Below, in pieces: positions 34,997 through 45,462 of a stretch of DNA of 64,000 nt. How positions within the stretch are numbered: position 1 is the stretch's first letter; each line of letters begins with the position of its first letter. This DNA is from Alistipes sp. (GTDB lineage Bacteria > Bacteroidota > Bacteroidia > Bacteroidales > Rikenellaceae). A model generated the notes under the pieces. That model did not search any database. It saw only the letters and a program-made list of their open reading frames with translations, and was not told the origin of the DNA. The stretch spans positions 149,554 through 213,553 of the forward strand of contig JALFNK010000008.1 in the NCBI GenBank assembly GCA_022782405.1, given 5' to 3'. A program made the translations under genes and the position numbers.

Positions 34997-37363
34997 ATGA
35001 AAACCGCAAATCTGTTTCTCGCCATAGCGGGCTGCTTCGCCGCAGTCTCGGCGTTCGCGGAGGCCGAAGGGCTCACCGACAAGGAGATCGACCGGCTGAT
35101 CGGCCGCATGACCCTCGAAGAGAAGGCACGCCTTCTGGTCGGCACGCCGGGCAGCCGGGATTCGTTGAGCCACCGCACCGAAGGGGCCGCGGGATGGACC
35201 TGCGCCCTGCCCGAACTGGGCATCCCCTCGATCAACCTGGCCGACGGGCCCGTCGGCGTGCGCATCGACCCCGTACCCTCGACCGCGGCGCAGGTGGTCT
35301 ACGACGAAGCGGGCGTTCCCGTGGGATCCCTCGCCGGAGATGCCGCCGAAGGGGCCCCGACCCGCTACTGCACCTGCTTCCCCTCGACCACGGCCCTGGC
35401 CGCCACCTGGGACCGCGATGCGGCACGCCGCCAGGGCGAGGCAATGGGACGCGAGGCCCGGGCCTACGGCATCGACGTCATCCTCACCCCCGGCATCAAC
35501 ATCATGCGCAACCCGCTCTGCGGGCGCAATTTCGAATACTACTCCGAAGACCCGCTGCTCACGGGGCGCCTGGCTGCGGCGGTGATCGAAGGGATCCAGT
35601 CGCAGGGCGTCGGCACGAGCCTCAAGCACTTCGTGGCCAACAACCAGCAGACGGGCAAGAAGGTAAACGATGCCCGCATGACGCAGCGGGCCCTGCGGGA
35701 AATTTACCTCAGGGCCTTCGAATACTGCGTGCGCAAGGCCAAGCCGTGGAGCGTCATGGGCTCCTACAACCGCATCGCGGGCGAATATACGCAGACCAAC
35801 CGCGAGCTGATGATCGACCTGCTGCGCGGCGAGTGGGGGTTCGACGGGCTGGTGCTCACCGACTGGACCGTACGTCGTCCCACGGCGGGGCTGCTCGAGG
35901 CCCGCAGTGCGCTGATCATGCCCGGGGACGAGGAGATCGTCCGCGAGATCGTCGAGACCGTGCAGAGCGGCACGGTCAAGGAGTCGGTGCTCGACGCCTG
36001 CGTGCGCGACGTTCTGCGGCTGGTCGCCCGCTCGCTCACGGCACAGGGCTGGAGCCCCTCCGAGCCCGACCTCGGGGCGCATGCCGCCCTCTCGCGCGAG
36101 ATTGCCGGCGAGAGCATGGTGCTGCTCAAGAACGAACGCGACGCCCTGCCGCTGAAGACGCCGCAGCGCATCGCGCTGTTCGGAGCCACGGCCTACAAGT
36201 CGATTGCCGGCGGCACGGGCTCCTCGAACGTGAACAAGGCCTACGTCCGCGACATCTGCGACGGACTGCGCGACGCGGGATTCACGCTCGACGAACGCCT
36301 CCGGAGCCTCTATGAGAAATATGTGGCCTATCAGAACGAGGCCCTCGACCGATACCCCGACTGCCCGGCCTGGCAGAAGGTCTCCTACCACCGCACGGTG
36401 CTCCCGGAGATGGACCTCTCGGGCAATCCGGAACTCATCGACCGCCAGGTCGGAGCCTGCGACGCAGCCGTCGTGGTGCTCGGACGCGGCTCGGGCGAGA
36501 CCTCGGACCGCGTCGTCGAGGGGGATTTCAACCTCACCGATGCCGAGCACTTCCTGCTGGAGCGCGTCGCCGCGGCGTGCCGCCGCACGGGCAAGCGGAT
36601 GGTCGTGGTGATGAACGTCTGCGGCGTGATGGAGGTCGCCTCGTGGCGGGAGCTTCCCGACGCCATCCTCATGGCCTGGTTCCCCGGGCAGGAGTGCGGC
36701 GATGCGGTCGCCGACCTGCTCACCGGAAAGGTTTCGCCCTCGGGGCGTCTGCCGATGACCTTCCCGCTGCGCTACGAAGACCTCCCCTCGTCGAAAAACT
36801 ACCCCCATGTCGGGCAGACCGAGGGGCGGAACTTCGACTATACGCTCTATGAGGAGGATATCTGGGTGGGATACCGCTATTTCACGACGGCCCGCCGCGA
36901 AGTGGCCTATCCCTTCGGCTACGGATTGAGCTACACGTCTTTCGAATACGACGACCCCGAGATCCGGCGCCGCGGGCAGGGCTGGGAGCTCTCCGTTACG
37001 GTCCGCAACACGGGCCGGCGGGCCGGACGCGAGGTGGTGCAGCTCTACGTCGAGGCGCCCGAGGCCGAATATGCCAAACCGGAGGCCGAGTTGCGGGCCT
37101 TCGCCAGAACGGGGCTGCTGCAGCCCGGCGACGAGGAGCGCGTAACGCTCCGCTTCACGGACTACGACCTGGCGTCGTTCGACGAGGCACGCTCGCAGTG
37201 GCGCACCGACCGCGGCGCCTACGTCGCCCGTCTGGGCCGCTCGGCCGAAGAGACGATTCTCTCGGTGCCCTTCCGCAGCGGCTCGGCGCACAGCTGGCGC
37301 GTCCGCGACCTGCTTGCCCCCGCCGGGCCGATCACCCCGATGCAGGTGGAACGGGCCCGATAG
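34997..37363 (+). CDS. Exported GH3 beta-glucosidase-type glycoside hydrolase
   Basis: 788 residues with a signal peptide ending SAFAEA near residue 22. The GH3 N-terminal barrel runs to about 320: GIPSINLADGPVGVR, YCTCFPSTTALAATWDRD, NPLCGRNFEYYSEDP, SLKHFVANNQQTGK (Lys210-His211) and the nucleophile Asp289 in GFDGLVLTDW (Thr instead of the common Ser before it). The C-terminal sandwich has ALFGATAYKSIAGGTGSSNV and SGRLPMTFPLRYEDLPS. An Fn3-like domain (about 650-775; WELSVTVRNTGRRAGREVVQLYVEAP) ends the chain. GH3 enzymes of this build release beta-linked glucose, xylose or similar from glycans or glycosides. The gene stands alone and the specificity is open. Confidence 0.93.
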   Translation: MKTANLFLAIAGCFAAVSAFAEAEGLTDKEIDRLIGRMTLEEKARLLVGTPGSRDSLSHRTEGAAGWTCALPELGIPSINLADGPVGVRIDPVPSTAAQVVYDEAGVPVGSLAGDAAEGAPTRYCTCFPSTTALAATWDRDAARRQGEAMGREARAYGIDVILTPGINIMRNPLCGRNFEYYSEDPLLTGRLAAAVIEGIQSQGVGTSLKHFVANNQQTGKKVNDARMTQRALREIYLRAFEYCVRKAKPWSVMGSYNRIAGEYTQTNRELMIDLLRGEWGFDGLVLTDWTVRRPTAGLLEARSALIMPGDEEIVREIVETVQSGTVKESVLDACVRDVLRLVARSLTAQGWSPSEPDLGAHAALSREIAGESMVLLKNERDALPLKTPQRIALFGATAYKSIAGGTGSSNVNKAYVRDICDGLRDAGFTLDERLRSLYEKYVAYQNEALDRYPDCPAWQKVSYHRTVLPEMDLSGNPELIDRQVGACDAAVVVLGRGSGETSDRVVEGDFNLTDAEHFLLERVAAACRRTGKRMVVVMNVCGVMEVASWRELPDAILMAWFPGQECGDAVADLLTGKVSPSGRLPMTFPLRYEDLPSSKNYPHVGQTEGRNFDYTLYEEDIWVGYRYFTTARREVAYPFGYGLSYTSFEYDDPEIRRRGQGWELSVTVRNTGRRAGREVVQLYVEAPEAEYAKPEAELRAFARTGLLQPGDEERVTLRFTDYDLASFDEARSQWRTDRGAYVARLGRSAEETILSVPFRSGSAHSWRVRDLLAPAGPITPMQVERAR

Positions 37364-37517
37364 CGACAGCCTCGGCGGGCCGACATCCCGAAGCGGCTCC
37401 TGAAGGGGCTGCGGCCGCCGTACGGAAAATATCCGCCGAATCTCCCCGCAAAAGGAGCGCTCTTTTTCGAAAAATGGCTAACTTTACACCCCAAACAGCC
37501 ATTCGAGAACGAAGATC

Positions 37518-38420
37518 ATGTCGCAATACCACACACCCGTCCTGCTGGAGGAGTCCGTGGGTCTGCTGGACCTGCAGCCCGGAGGCACCTACGCCGACCT
37601 GACGTTCGGCGGCGGAGGCCATTCGCGGCGCATCCTCCGGGCGCTGGGTCCCGAAGGGCGGCTCTACGCCTTCGACCAGGACCGCGATACGCGCGCAAAC
37701 TGCCCCGACGACCCGCGTTTCCACTATGTGGAGAGCAACTTCCGCTTTCTGCGCGGAGCGCTGCGCTACCGCGGGGTAACGGCCGTGGACGGCATTCTGG
37801 CCGACCTGGGAGTCTCGTCGCACCACTTCGACGAGCGCGAACGCGGCTTCTCGTTCCGCGGAGAGGCACCCCTCGACATGCGCATGAACCAGCGGGGAAG
37901 CCTCACGGCCGCCGACATCGTGAACCGTTACGATGCGGAGCGTCTCACGCGCATCCTGGGCGACTGGGGCGAGCTGGAGACGCCGTGGAAGATCGCCGCC
38001 TGCATCATTCGGGCCCGCGGGACGGAGCCGATCCTCACGACCGCGCAGCTGGTGGCCGCCGTGGCCCCCTGCACCCCCCGCAAGGACGAGGCGAAGTTCC
38101 TGACCAAGCTCTTCCAGGCGCTGCGCATCGAGGTGAACGGCGAGATGGAGGCCCTCGGCATGGCCCTCGAGCAGAGCCTCAAGGTACTGCGTCCGGGCGG
38201 GCGGCTGGTGGTCATCTCCTACCATTCGCTCGAGGACCGCATGGTCAAGAACTTCCTGCGCAGCGGCAACCTCGCGGGGCGCATCGAAAAGGATTTCTAC
38301 GGGCAGGCGCACACCCCCTTCGAAGTATTGACACGCAAGGCTCTGACCCCTTCGGCCGAGGAGCTGGAGCGCAACCCCCGGTCGCGTTCGGCGAAACTCC
38401 GCGCAGCCGTGAAACTTTAA
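37518..38420 (+). CDS. rsmH: 16S rRNA (cytosine-1402-N4) methyltransferase
   Basis: 300 residues. MSQYHTPVLLEESVGLL and YADLTFGGGGHSRRILRAL form the RsmH N-terminus and SAM-binding loop. GILADLGVSSHHFDERERGFSF, PLDMRMNQ and the C-terminal YHSLEDRMVKNFLR are family blocks. It is the first gene of the division/cell-wall (dcw) cluster here. mraZ, which often precedes it, is absent; a GH3 gene lies upstream instead. A near-consensus TAACTTTA lies about 39 bases before the start. Confidence 0.96.
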   Translation: MSQYHTPVLLEESVGLLDLQPGGTYADLTFGGGGHSRRILRALGPEGRLYAFDQDRDTRANCPDDPRFHYVESNFRFLRGALRYRGVTAVDGILADLGVSSHHFDERERGFSFRGEAPLDMRMNQRGSLTAADIVNRYDAERLTRILGDWGELETPWKIAACIIRARGTEPILTTAQLVAAVAPCTPRKDEAKFLTKLFQALRIEVNGEMEALGMALEQSLKVLRPGGRLVVISYHSLEDRMVKNFLRSGNLAGRIEKDFYGQAHTPFEVLTRKALTPSAEELERNPRSRSAKLRAAVKL

Positions 38421-38435
38421 ACCCCGACAGAACCC

Positions 38436-38951
38436 ATGTATCGAGACCACGAATTCGATCCCGTAACCCCCGAGGAGGAGGCCCGGCGTGCCGAGGAGGC
38501 GGAATTCGCCCGCCGCGTACGGCGCGAAGTGCGCCGCATGGAGCGCGGCGAGGCCGACGAGGACCTGCGCGCCGACGAGGAGCGCGAGGCCGAGGAGCGG
38601 GCCGAGAAGGAGGAACGCGAGCGCCGCGAACGCCGCCGCCGCTCGAGCACCTTTTGGCAGCTCTTCTCGGGAACGATCCTCGTGCGCGAAGGGGTCTCGA
38701 AATACTACCCTTACCTGCTGACCATTGCCGGGATGTTCCTTCTGAGCATCATGGTGATGTTCTGGTCGCTGCATCTCGACATGCGCTACTCGCGTCTGGA
38801 GCGCGAGGTGCAGGTGCTGCGCGAGCGTTCGATCCGCCTGCAGGAGCAGCGCTACCGCCGCACGACCCACTCGGCGATCCTCGAGGAGCTCCACCGCCGG
38901 GGCATCGAACTCTATGACCCGCTCGCACCGGGCGAAATCATCGAAAACTGA
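38436..38951 (+). CDS. FtsL-like cell division protein (Bacteroidetes type)
   Basis: 171 residues. A highly charged Glu/Arg cytoplasmic N-terminus of about 70 residues (EEEARRAEEAEFARRVRREV...ERRERRRR) precedes one membrane span (about 91-112; YLLTIAGMFLLSIMVMFWSLH). A periplasmic coiled coil follows (RYSRLEREVQVLRERSIRLQEQRYRR). Its position between rsmH and ftsI and its topology match the FtsL slot, although primary-sequence similarity in this family is low. It would bridge FtsB/FtsQ-like proteins and FtsI/FtsW at the septum. 15 bases after rsmH and 8 bases before ftsI. Confidence 0.82.
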   Translation: MYRDHEFDPVTPEEEARRAEEAEFARRVRREVRRMERGEADEDLRADEEREAEERAEKEERERRERRRRSSTFWQLFSGTILVREGVSKYYPYLLTIAGMFLLSIMVMFWSLHLDMRYSRLEREVQVLRERSIRLQEQRYRRTTHSAILEELHRRGIELYDPLAPGEIIEN

Positions 38952-38959
38952 CACCGCAG

Positions 38960-41221
38960 ATGGGAGAGGAACGTTCGAAAATCAAAAGCGACATCCTGCT
39001 GCGGGTGCGGCTGCTCTATGTGCTCTTCATCCTTGCCGGAGGCGTGGTGCTCATCCGTCTGGTGTGGGTGCAGCTCTTCAGTGCGGAGGTGGCCTACAAC
39101 GCCGACCGTCTCGCAAGCCGCATCTTCACCGAAAAGGAGATTCCCGCCCAGCGGGGCAGCATCCTCTCGCGCGACGGAGAGCCGCTCGCCACGTCGATCT
39201 TCCGCTATCAGGCGGCCTTCGACTTCGCCTCCCCGGGTCTCGACTCGCTCAAGACCTTCCGCGAGCAGGCCGACTCGCTCTCGAAGCTCCTCGCGGCCTT
39301 CTTCAAGGACCGCCCCGCCTCGGAGTACGCCCGGATGTTCCGCGAGGAGCACGCCCGCCGCTACCGGCTGGTCAATCCCCGCGACACGCAGTACCTGCGC
39401 TCCGAAGGGTGGCTTGCGCGCATGATCAACCGCCTGAAGGGCGAGGAGTACATCCGCCGGCGCATCTACGACACGATCCGCGACCATACGCCCGTGAACA
39501 TCTTTCCCCGCGAGGTGGACTATGCCGAGTGGGAGGTGCTGCGCCGCTACCCGCTGCTGAACTGGAACATGGGCATGGTCTACCGGCTCATCGAACGCGA
39601 CGAGCGCATCTACCCCCAGGGCGAGCTGGCGCGGCGCACGATCGGACTGATCGGCGACCGGGGCAACTACGGCATCGAGGAGGCTTACCGCAGCGAGCTG
39701 GCGGGCCGCGACGGCAAGGCCATGCAGCAGCGTATCGCCCGCGGATTCTACGGCCGTGTGGCGGGAGCCGGACATGAGGACCCGGTGGACGGCTACGACG
39801 TGGTTACGACGCTCGATCTGGACCTGCAGGATGTCGCCGACAAGGCGCTGCGGCAGCAGCTCGAACGGCAGAACGCCCTCTGGGGCACGACGATCGTCAT
39901 GGAGACCCGCACGGGCGAGATCCTCGCCCTGGCCAACCTCGGGCGCAATGCCGACGGCAGCTTCTCCGAACGCGAGAACTACGCCCTGAGCCGCAGCATG
40001 GAACCCGGCTCGACCTTCAAGCTGGCGACGATGCTCACGCTGCTCGACGACGCGCACATGCCCGTCGAGACGACCTACGACACCCATAACGGCGACCCGG
40101 TGCGGGTAGGTCCCGCGAAAAACATCCGCGACTCGCACCGCGGCGACCATGTGATCGACTTCCGCCGCGCCGTGGCCTCCTCGTCGAACGTCTACTTCGC
40201 CGAGGCGATGTGGGACCGTTACGGCATCACGGGCCGCAAACAGCAGTACAGCGACTACCTCCACAACGAACTCCATCTGGGCGAGACCGTGGGCCTCGAG
40301 CGCTTCGGCGAGCGGAAGCCTTCGATCACCACCGACTGGAAGGTGCCCGATCCCGGGGTCATGCTCGTGAAGATGGCCTACGGATACCGCGTGCGGCTGG
40401 CGCCGATCCAGATGATCACCTTCTACAACGCCATCGCCAACGAGGGGCGGATGATCTCGCCCGTACTGGTGCGCGAACTTCGCCGCGGCGGGCGCGTCAA
40501 GGAGCGTTTCGAAAGCCGCACGATCGCCTCGTCGATCTGCTCCCGGGCCACACTGCACACCGTCCGGGAGTGTCTCCAGGCGGTCTGCACCGAGGGTACG
40601 GCAAGCAACTTCTTCCGCGACACGACGCGCGTAAGGGTTGCGGCGAAGACCGGCACGGCGCAGATCACCGACGCCCGCAGCCGCGAAGGGCGCTACTACC
40701 TGGGCTCGATGATCGCCTTCTTCCCGGCCGAGGCTCCCCGCTACACGGTGCTCACGACGATCGAGACCCGCGCGCAGGCAGGCAAGGCCTACTACGGCGG
40801 TCCGCTGGCGGGCCCCGTCGTCAAGCGCATGGTCGATTACATCTACAGCCGCGAGCACGACTGGTACGGGCGCGTGGCGGACAACGGCCCGCGACGCTAT
40901 CCCGAGCGGATAAAGGGCGGAGACATCACGCAGATCCGCCGCGTCGCCGGACAGCTCTCGCCCCGCGTGGAGTTCGAGGAGCGCCGGGGTTGGGGACGCA
41001 CGGCCGTGGACAGCCTCTCCCGCGTGCGGATCACCTCGATCACGGAAGACCGCAACATAATGCCCGACGTGCGGGGCATGGGGCTCAAGGACGCACTCTT
41101 CCTGCTCGAAAGCCGCAACCTGCGGGTCCGCTTCTCGGGACAGGGGGCCGTCGCCCAGCAAAGCATCGCCCCGGGGAGCCGTATCTCGCCGGGAGCCACC
41201 GTCGCCCTGACCCTGAAATAG
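38960..41221 (+). CDS. ftsI: Septal peptidoglycan transpeptidase FtsI (PBP3) with C-terminal PASTA domain
   Basis: 753 residues. One N-terminal membrane anchor (about 19-40) is followed by the PBP dimerisation domain starting at IPAQRGSILSRDGEPLATS. Catalytic motifs are in order: Ser351-Thr-Phe-Lys354 (MEPGSTFKLATML), SSN at 408-410 and Lys563-Thr-Gly (AAKTGTAQI). A single PASTA domain closes the protein (about 688-753; IMPDVRGMGLKDALFLLESRN). It cross-links septal peptidoglycan in the periplasm together with FtsW, encoded in the same cluster. Confidence 0.95.
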   Translation: MGEERSKIKSDILLRVRLLYVLFILAGGVVLIRLVWVQLFSAEVAYNADRLASRIFTEKEIPAQRGSILSRDGEPLATSIFRYQAAFDFASPGLDSLKTFREQADSLSKLLAAFFKDRPASEYARMFREEHARRYRLVNPRDTQYLRSEGWLARMINRLKGEEYIRRRIYDTIRDHTPVNIFPREVDYAEWEVLRRYPLLNWNMGMVYRLIERDERIYPQGELARRTIGLIGDRGNYGIEEAYRSELAGRDGKAMQQRIARGFYGRVAGAGHEDPVDGYDVVTTLDLDLQDVADKALRQQLERQNALWGTTIVMETRTGEILALANLGRNADGSFSERENYALSRSMEPGSTFKLATMLTLLDDAHMPVETTYDTHNGDPVRVGPAKNIRDSHRGDHVIDFRRAVASSSNVYFAEAMWDRYGITGRKQQYSDYLHNELHLGETVGLERFGERKPSITTDWKVPDPGVMLVKMAYGYRVRLAPIQMITFYNAIANEGRMISPVLVRELRRGGRVKERFESRTIASSICSRATLHTVRECLQAVCTEGTASNFFRDTTRVRVAAKTGTAQITDARSREGRYYLGSMIAFFPAEAPRYTVLTTIETRAQAGKAYYGGPLAGPVVKRMVDYIYSREHDWYGRVADNGPRRYPERIKGGDITQIRRVAGQLSPRVEFEERRGWGRTAVDSLSRVRITSITEDRNIMPDVRGMGLKDALFLLESRNLRVRFSGQGAVAQQSIAPGSRISPGATVALTLK

Positions 41222-41247
41222 ACAGAAAGACAAAACAAAGCATAACC

Positions 41248-42708
41248 ATGAAAAAACTCTCGGAACTGCTCTCCGCAACTACGGTCGGAGAGCTTCTCGG
41301 CGATCCCGGAACCGCCATCCACGGCCTTACCTACGACTCGCGGGCCGTCGGAACGGGCGACTGCTTCTTCGCCGTTCCCGGTACGCTGCGCGACGGCCAT
41401 GACTTCATCCCGGCAGCCGTCGGGGCGGGCGCCGCAGCCGTCGTCTGCGAGCGGATTCCCGAAACGCCCGCCCCGGGAGTCGTCTACGTCCGCGTGCCGG
41501 ATGCCGCGGGGGCCATGGCCGACATGGCCGCGGCCTTCTACGACCACCCGAGCCGCGAATTGCGGCTCGTGGGCATCACCGGAACGAACGGCAAGACGAC
41601 GACCGCCACGCTGCTCTACGACCTGGTGCGCGCGCTGGGCTACCGCGCGGGACTGATCTCGACGGTCGTCTACCGCATCGACGGCCGCGAGGTCGAGGCG
41701 ACGCACACGACGCCCGACGCTATCCGCCTGAACGCCCTGATGCGCGAGATGGTCGATGCGGGCTGCGACTACTGCTTCATGGAGTGCTCGTCGCACGCCA
41801 TCGTGCAGGAGCGCACGCGGGGACTCGACTTCGCCGGAGGCATCTTCTCGAACATCACGCACGACCATCTCGATTACCACAAGACCTTCGCCGAGTACAT
41901 CCGCGCCAAGAAGCGCTTCTTCGACGCACTGCCCGCGGGGGCCTTCGCCCTGACGAACGCGGACGACCGCAACGGCAACGTCATGGTCCAGAACACCGCG
42001 GCACGGGTGCACACCTACTCGCTGCGCTCGATGGCAGACTTCCGCTGCAAGATCGTCGAGATGCACCTCGACGGCATGCTGCTGCGCCTCGACGGCCGCG
42101 AGCTCTGGGTCGGGCTGCTCGGGCGCTTCAACGCCTACAACCTGCTGGCGGTCTATGCCGCAGCCTGTCTGCTGGGCTTCGACCGCGAGGAGGTGTTGCG
42201 CGTGCTCTCGACGCTGCACCCCGTAAGCGGGCGCTTCGAGATTCTCCGCGCCGCAAACGGCATCTCGGCCGTCGTGGACTACGCCCACACGCCCGACGCC
42301 CTGGAAAACGTCCTCCGCACGATCGAGGAGATCCGCACCCCCGCGCAGCAGCTGATCGTCGTCTGCGGCTGCGGCGGCGACCGCGACCGCACGAAGCGCC
42401 CCGAGATGGCGCAGATCGCCGTGCAGCATGCCACGACGGCGATCTTCACCTCCGACAACCCCCGGCACGAATCCCCCGAGGCGATCCTCGACGAGATGAT
42501 CGCAGGCCTCGACCCCGCGGCGCGCTACCTGCGCATCGCCGACCGCGCGGAGGCGATCCGCACGGCCGTGATGCTCGCCCGCCCGGGCGACGTGATCCTC
42601 ATCGCCGGCAAGGGACACGAGACCTACCAGATCGTCGGCGACGTGAAACACCATTTCGACGACCGCGAAGAGGTCCGCAAGGCCTTCGGGCTGCTCGGCG
42701 CACATTAG
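41248..42708 (+). CDS. murE: UDP-MurNAc-L-Ala-D-Glu:meso-DAP ligase
   Basis: 486 residues. HGLTYDSRAVGTGDCFFAVPG forms the UDP-binding N-terminal domain. The P-loop is VGITGTNGKTTTATLL (about 108-123). The central HTTPDAIRLNALMREMVDAGC and VVDYAHTPDALENVL blocks are typical. The C-terminal domain has DNPR at 403-406 (TSDNPRHESPEAIL), the signature of meso-diaminopimelate as substrate rather than lysine, in line with Bacteroidetes peptidoglycan. The start at 41248 follows ftsI by 26 bases. The frame is open upstream within ftsI, but only this ATG gives the normal N-terminus. Confidence 0.96.
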   Translation: MKKLSELLSATTVGELLGDPGTAIHGLTYDSRAVGTGDCFFAVPGTLRDGHDFIPAAVGAGAAAVVCERIPETPAPGVVYVRVPDAAGAMADMAAAFYDHPSRELRLVGITGTNGKTTTATLLYDLVRALGYRAGLISTVVYRIDGREVEATHTTPDAIRLNALMREMVDAGCDYCFMECSSHAIVQERTRGLDFAGGIFSNITHDHLDYHKTFAEYIRAKKRFFDALPAGAFALTNADDRNGNVMVQNTAARVHTYSLRSMADFRCKIVEMHLDGMLLRLDGRELWVGLLGRFNAYNLLAVYAAACLLGFDREEVLRVLSTLHPVSGRFEILRAANGISAVVDYAHTPDALENVLRTIEEIRTPAQQLIVVCGCGGDRDRTKRPEMAQIAVQHATTAIFTSDNPRHESPEAILDEMIAGLDPAARYLRIADRAEAIRTAVMLARPGDVILIAGKGHETYQIVGDVKHHFDDREEVRKAFGLLGAH

Positions 42709-42743
42709 AGACCCGGAAATTTCCGACTGTCGGACGAAAGCGT

Positions 42744-42751
42744 TAATTTTG
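42744..42751 (+). promoter_or_regulatory. Possible internal promoter -7 box before mraY
   Basis: TAATTTTG, 34 bases before the mraY start, in the 77-base murE-mraY gap, which is the longest gap inside the cluster proper. No TTG at the -33 position. Confidence 0.35.
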
Positions 42752-42785
42752 CCCCGCGGCAACGCGGACTGAAAAAACCACGACC

Positions 42786-44030
42786 ATGCTTTACCATCTT
42801 TTCAAATACCTCGACGAAGCGTACGACCTGCCCGGATCGGGCATGTTCCAGTACATATCGTTCCGGGCCTCGGCGGCAGTGATCCTCTCGCTGCTCATCG
42901 TCATCATCTTCGGACGGAAGATCATCGACTTCCTGCGCCGCAAGCAGATCGGCGAGGAGATCCGCGACCTCGGCCTCGAAGGACAGCTCCAGAAGCGCGG
43001 CACCCCGACCATGGGCGGCGTCATCATCCTCCTGGCGATCCTCATTCCGACCCTGCTGCTCGGAAAGCTCGACAACATCTATGTGCAGCTGCTGCTCGTC
43101 TCGACCGTCTGGCTCGGGCTCATCGGCGGCCTGGACGACTACATCAAGGTCTTCCGCCACCGCAAGGAGGGGCTCAAGGGACGTTTCAAGATTGTCGGAC
43201 AGGTCGGCCTGGGCATCATCGTCGGCACGACGATGTGGCTCTCGCCCGAGATCGTCGTCCGCGAGAAGACCACGCAGCCCGTCGAAACGATCTACCTCGA
43301 CGAAAACGGAGAAGCCGTGCAGAGCGTCCAGCAGACCGTGCTGCTCAACTCCGAATCGGTCAAGACCACGCAGACGACCATTCCCTTCATCAAGGACAAC
43401 GAGTTCGACTACGGCTGGCTCACCGGAGGCAACGAAACGGCGACATGGCTGCTCTACGTCCTGGTGGCGATCTTCGTCGTTACGGCCGTATCGAACGGAG
43501 CGAACCTCACGGACGGTCTCGACGGACTCGTAACGGGCGTCTCGGTACCGATCGTCGCCGTGCTGGGCGTGCTGGCCTACCTCTCGGGACACATCGTCTA
43601 CGCCGACTACCTCAACATCATGTACATCCCCCAAAGCGGCGAGCTGGTGGTCTTCGCGGCGGCGCTGGCCGGAGCCCTCGTGGGATTCCTCTGGTACAAC
43701 TCCTTCCCGGCGCAGATCTTCATGGGCGACACGGGATCGCTCTCGATCGGCGGCGTGATCGCCGTCTTCGCCCTCTGCATCCGCAAGGAGCTGCTGCTGC
43801 CGCTGCTCTGCGGCGTCTTCCTCGTCGAGAGCTTCTCGGTGATGCTCCAGGTCAGCTGGTTCAAATACACCAAACGCAAGTACGGCGAGGGACGGCGCAT
43901 CCTGCTCATGTCGCCCGTACACCACCACTACCAGAAGAAGGGACTCTTCGAAACGAAGATCGTAACCCGCTTCTGGATCATCTCGCTGCTGCTGGCAGCC
44001 ATCACGCTCGTAACGCTCAAGATACGATAG
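42786..44030 (+). CDS. mraY: Phospho-MurNAc-pentapeptide translocase
   Basis: 414 residues, about ten membrane spans. Family signatures are [15 protein letters not shown] (cytoplasmic loop 1), [19 protein letters not shown] with the DDxxK-type motif, [13 protein letters not shown] (catalytic Asp-rich loop), [12 protein letters not shown] and [23 protein letters not shown]. It makes lipid I. Residues about 155-210 ([18 protein letters not shown]...) form an enlarged, hydrophilic periplasmic loop compared with E. coli (360 residues), as in other Bacteroidetes. Confidence 0.96.
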   Translation: MLYHLFKYLDEAYDLPGSGMFQYISFRASAAVILSLLIVIIFGRKIIDFLRRKQIGEEIRDLGLEGQLQKRGTPTMGGVIILLAILIPTLLLGKLDNIYVQLLLVSTVWLGLIGGLDDYIKVFRHRKEGLKGRFKIVGQVGLGIIVGTTMWLSPEIVVREKTTQPVETIYLDENGEAVQSVQQTVLLNSESVKTTQTTIPFIKDNEFDYGWLTGGNETATWLLYVLVAIFVVTAVSNGANLTDGLDGLVTGVSVPIVAVLGVLAYLSGHIVYADYLNIMYIPQSGELVVFAAALAGALVGFLWYNSFPAQIFMGDTGSLSIGGVIAVFALCIRKELLLPLLCGVFLVESFSVMLQVSWFKYTKRKYGEGRRILLMSPVHHHYQKKGLFETKIVTRFWIISLLLAAITLVTLKIR

Positions 44031-44093
44031 GACGACGGCGGGACGGCCTCCGCGCCGCCCCGGCATCGGACAAAACCCATACAGAAAACCCCT

Positions 44094-45449
44094 ATGCGAC
44101 ACAAGAACATCGTCGTACTCGGCGGAGGCATCAGCGGCTACGGATCCGCGATCCTCGCCAAAAAGGAGGGCTTCGAGGTCTTCCTTTCGGATTCGGGAAC
44201 GATCGCCGCACGCTTCCGCGAGCGGCTCGACACCTGGCAGGTACCCTATGAGGAGGGCGGCCACACCCTGGAGCGGATTCTCGCTGCCTCGGAGGTCATC
44301 AAATCGCCCGGAATCCCCGACACGGCTCCCGTCGTGCGGCGGATCCGCGAGGCGGGCATCCCCGTCATCTCCGAAATGGAGTTCGCGGGCCGCTACATGG
44401 GCCGCGCACGTTGCATCTGCATCACCGGTTCGAACGGAAAGACCACCACGACGTCGCTCATCTACAAGATCCTGCGCGACGCGGGAATGAACGTAGCCCT
44501 CGGCGGCAACATCGGCGAGAGTTTCGCCTACTCCGTGGCCACGGGTTCATACGACTGGTACGTCCTGGAGCTGAGCTCCTTCCAGCTCGACGGCATGTAC
44601 CGCTTCCGGGCCCACATCGGCGTGCTGATGAACATCACGCCCGACCACCTGGACCGCTACGACCACTGCTTCCAGAATTATGCGGACGCGAAGATGCGCA
44701 TCACGCAGAACATGACCTCGCGCGACTGGTTCATCTATTCGGGCGACGACGAGGTGATCTGGCAGCAGCTCCCGAAATACGACCTGCGCATGAAACAGCT
44801 CCCCTTCGCGGCAAAGAACGCCGTGGCGAGCAGTGCGGGCGACGCCTTCCTCTGCGACGGCCTCTTCACCGCCACGGTCGGCCGGCACTCCGTGGAGATC
44901 GACACCGCGAAACTCCGGATCAAGGGGCTCCATAACGCCTACAACGCCATGGCCGCCGCATTGGCGGCTCTCGCCGCCGGGGTCGACGAAGAGCAGATCC
45001 GCACGTCGCTCTACGACTTCGCACCCGTAGAGCACCGGCTGGAGCCCGTGGCCGAACGCGGGGGCGTGCTCTGGATCAACGACTCGAAGGCCACGAACGT
45101 CGATTCGGTCTACTACGCGCTGGAGAGCATGACGCGCCCGGTGGTGTGGATTGCCGGCGGCACGGACAAGGGCAACGACTACGCACCCCTCAAGGAGTTC
45201 GCCCGCCGCAAGGTCCACACGCTCGTCTGCATGGGCGTGGACAACGCGAAGCTCGTGCGCGAATTTACGGGCGTGGTACCCGAGGTGATCTCCACGGCCT
45301 CGCTCGACGAGGCGATGCGCGCGGCACGGGCGGCCGCCCATGAGGGCGATGCCGTGCTGCTTTCGCCGGCCTGCGCCAGCTTCGACCTCTTCAAGAACTA
45401 CGAGAACCGCGGCGAACTGTTCAAGCAGTGGGTCATGGAGAACGCATAA
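44094..45449 (+). CDS. murD: UDP-MurNAc-L-alanine:D-glutamate ligase
   Basis: 451 residues. IVVLGGGISGYGSAILAKKEGFEVFLSDSG is the Rossmann-like N-terminus that binds UDP-MurNAc-Ala. The P-loop is CITGSNGKTTTTSLIYK. YVLELSSFQLDGMY, MNITPDHLDRY, VEHRLEPVAERGGVLWINDSKATN and LLSPACASFDLFKNYENRGELF are all MurD blocks. Standard length. It lies 63 bases after mraY and 13 bases before ftsW. Confidence 0.96.
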   Translation: MRHKNIVVLGGGISGYGSAILAKKEGFEVFLSDSGTIAARFRERLDTWQVPYEEGGHTLERILAASEVIKSPGIPDTAPVVRRIREAGIPVISEMEFAGRYMGRARCICITGSNGKTTTTSLIYKILRDAGMNVALGGNIGESFAYSVATGSYDWYVLELSSFQLDGMYRFRAHIGVLMNITPDHLDRYDHCFQNYADAKMRITQNMTSRDWFIYSGDDEVIWQQLPKYDLRMKQLPFAAKNAVASSAGDAFLCDGLFTATVGRHSVEIDTAKLRIKGLHNAYNAMAAALAALAAGVDEEQIRTSLYDFAPVEHRLEPVAERGGVLWINDSKATNVDSVYYALESMTRPVVWIAGGTDKGNDYAPLKEFARRKVHTLVCMGVDNAKLVREFTGVVPEVISTASLDEAMRAARAAAHEGDAVLLSPACASFDLFKNYENRGELFKQWVMENA

Positions 45450-45462
45450 CGCCTTTTGAGGG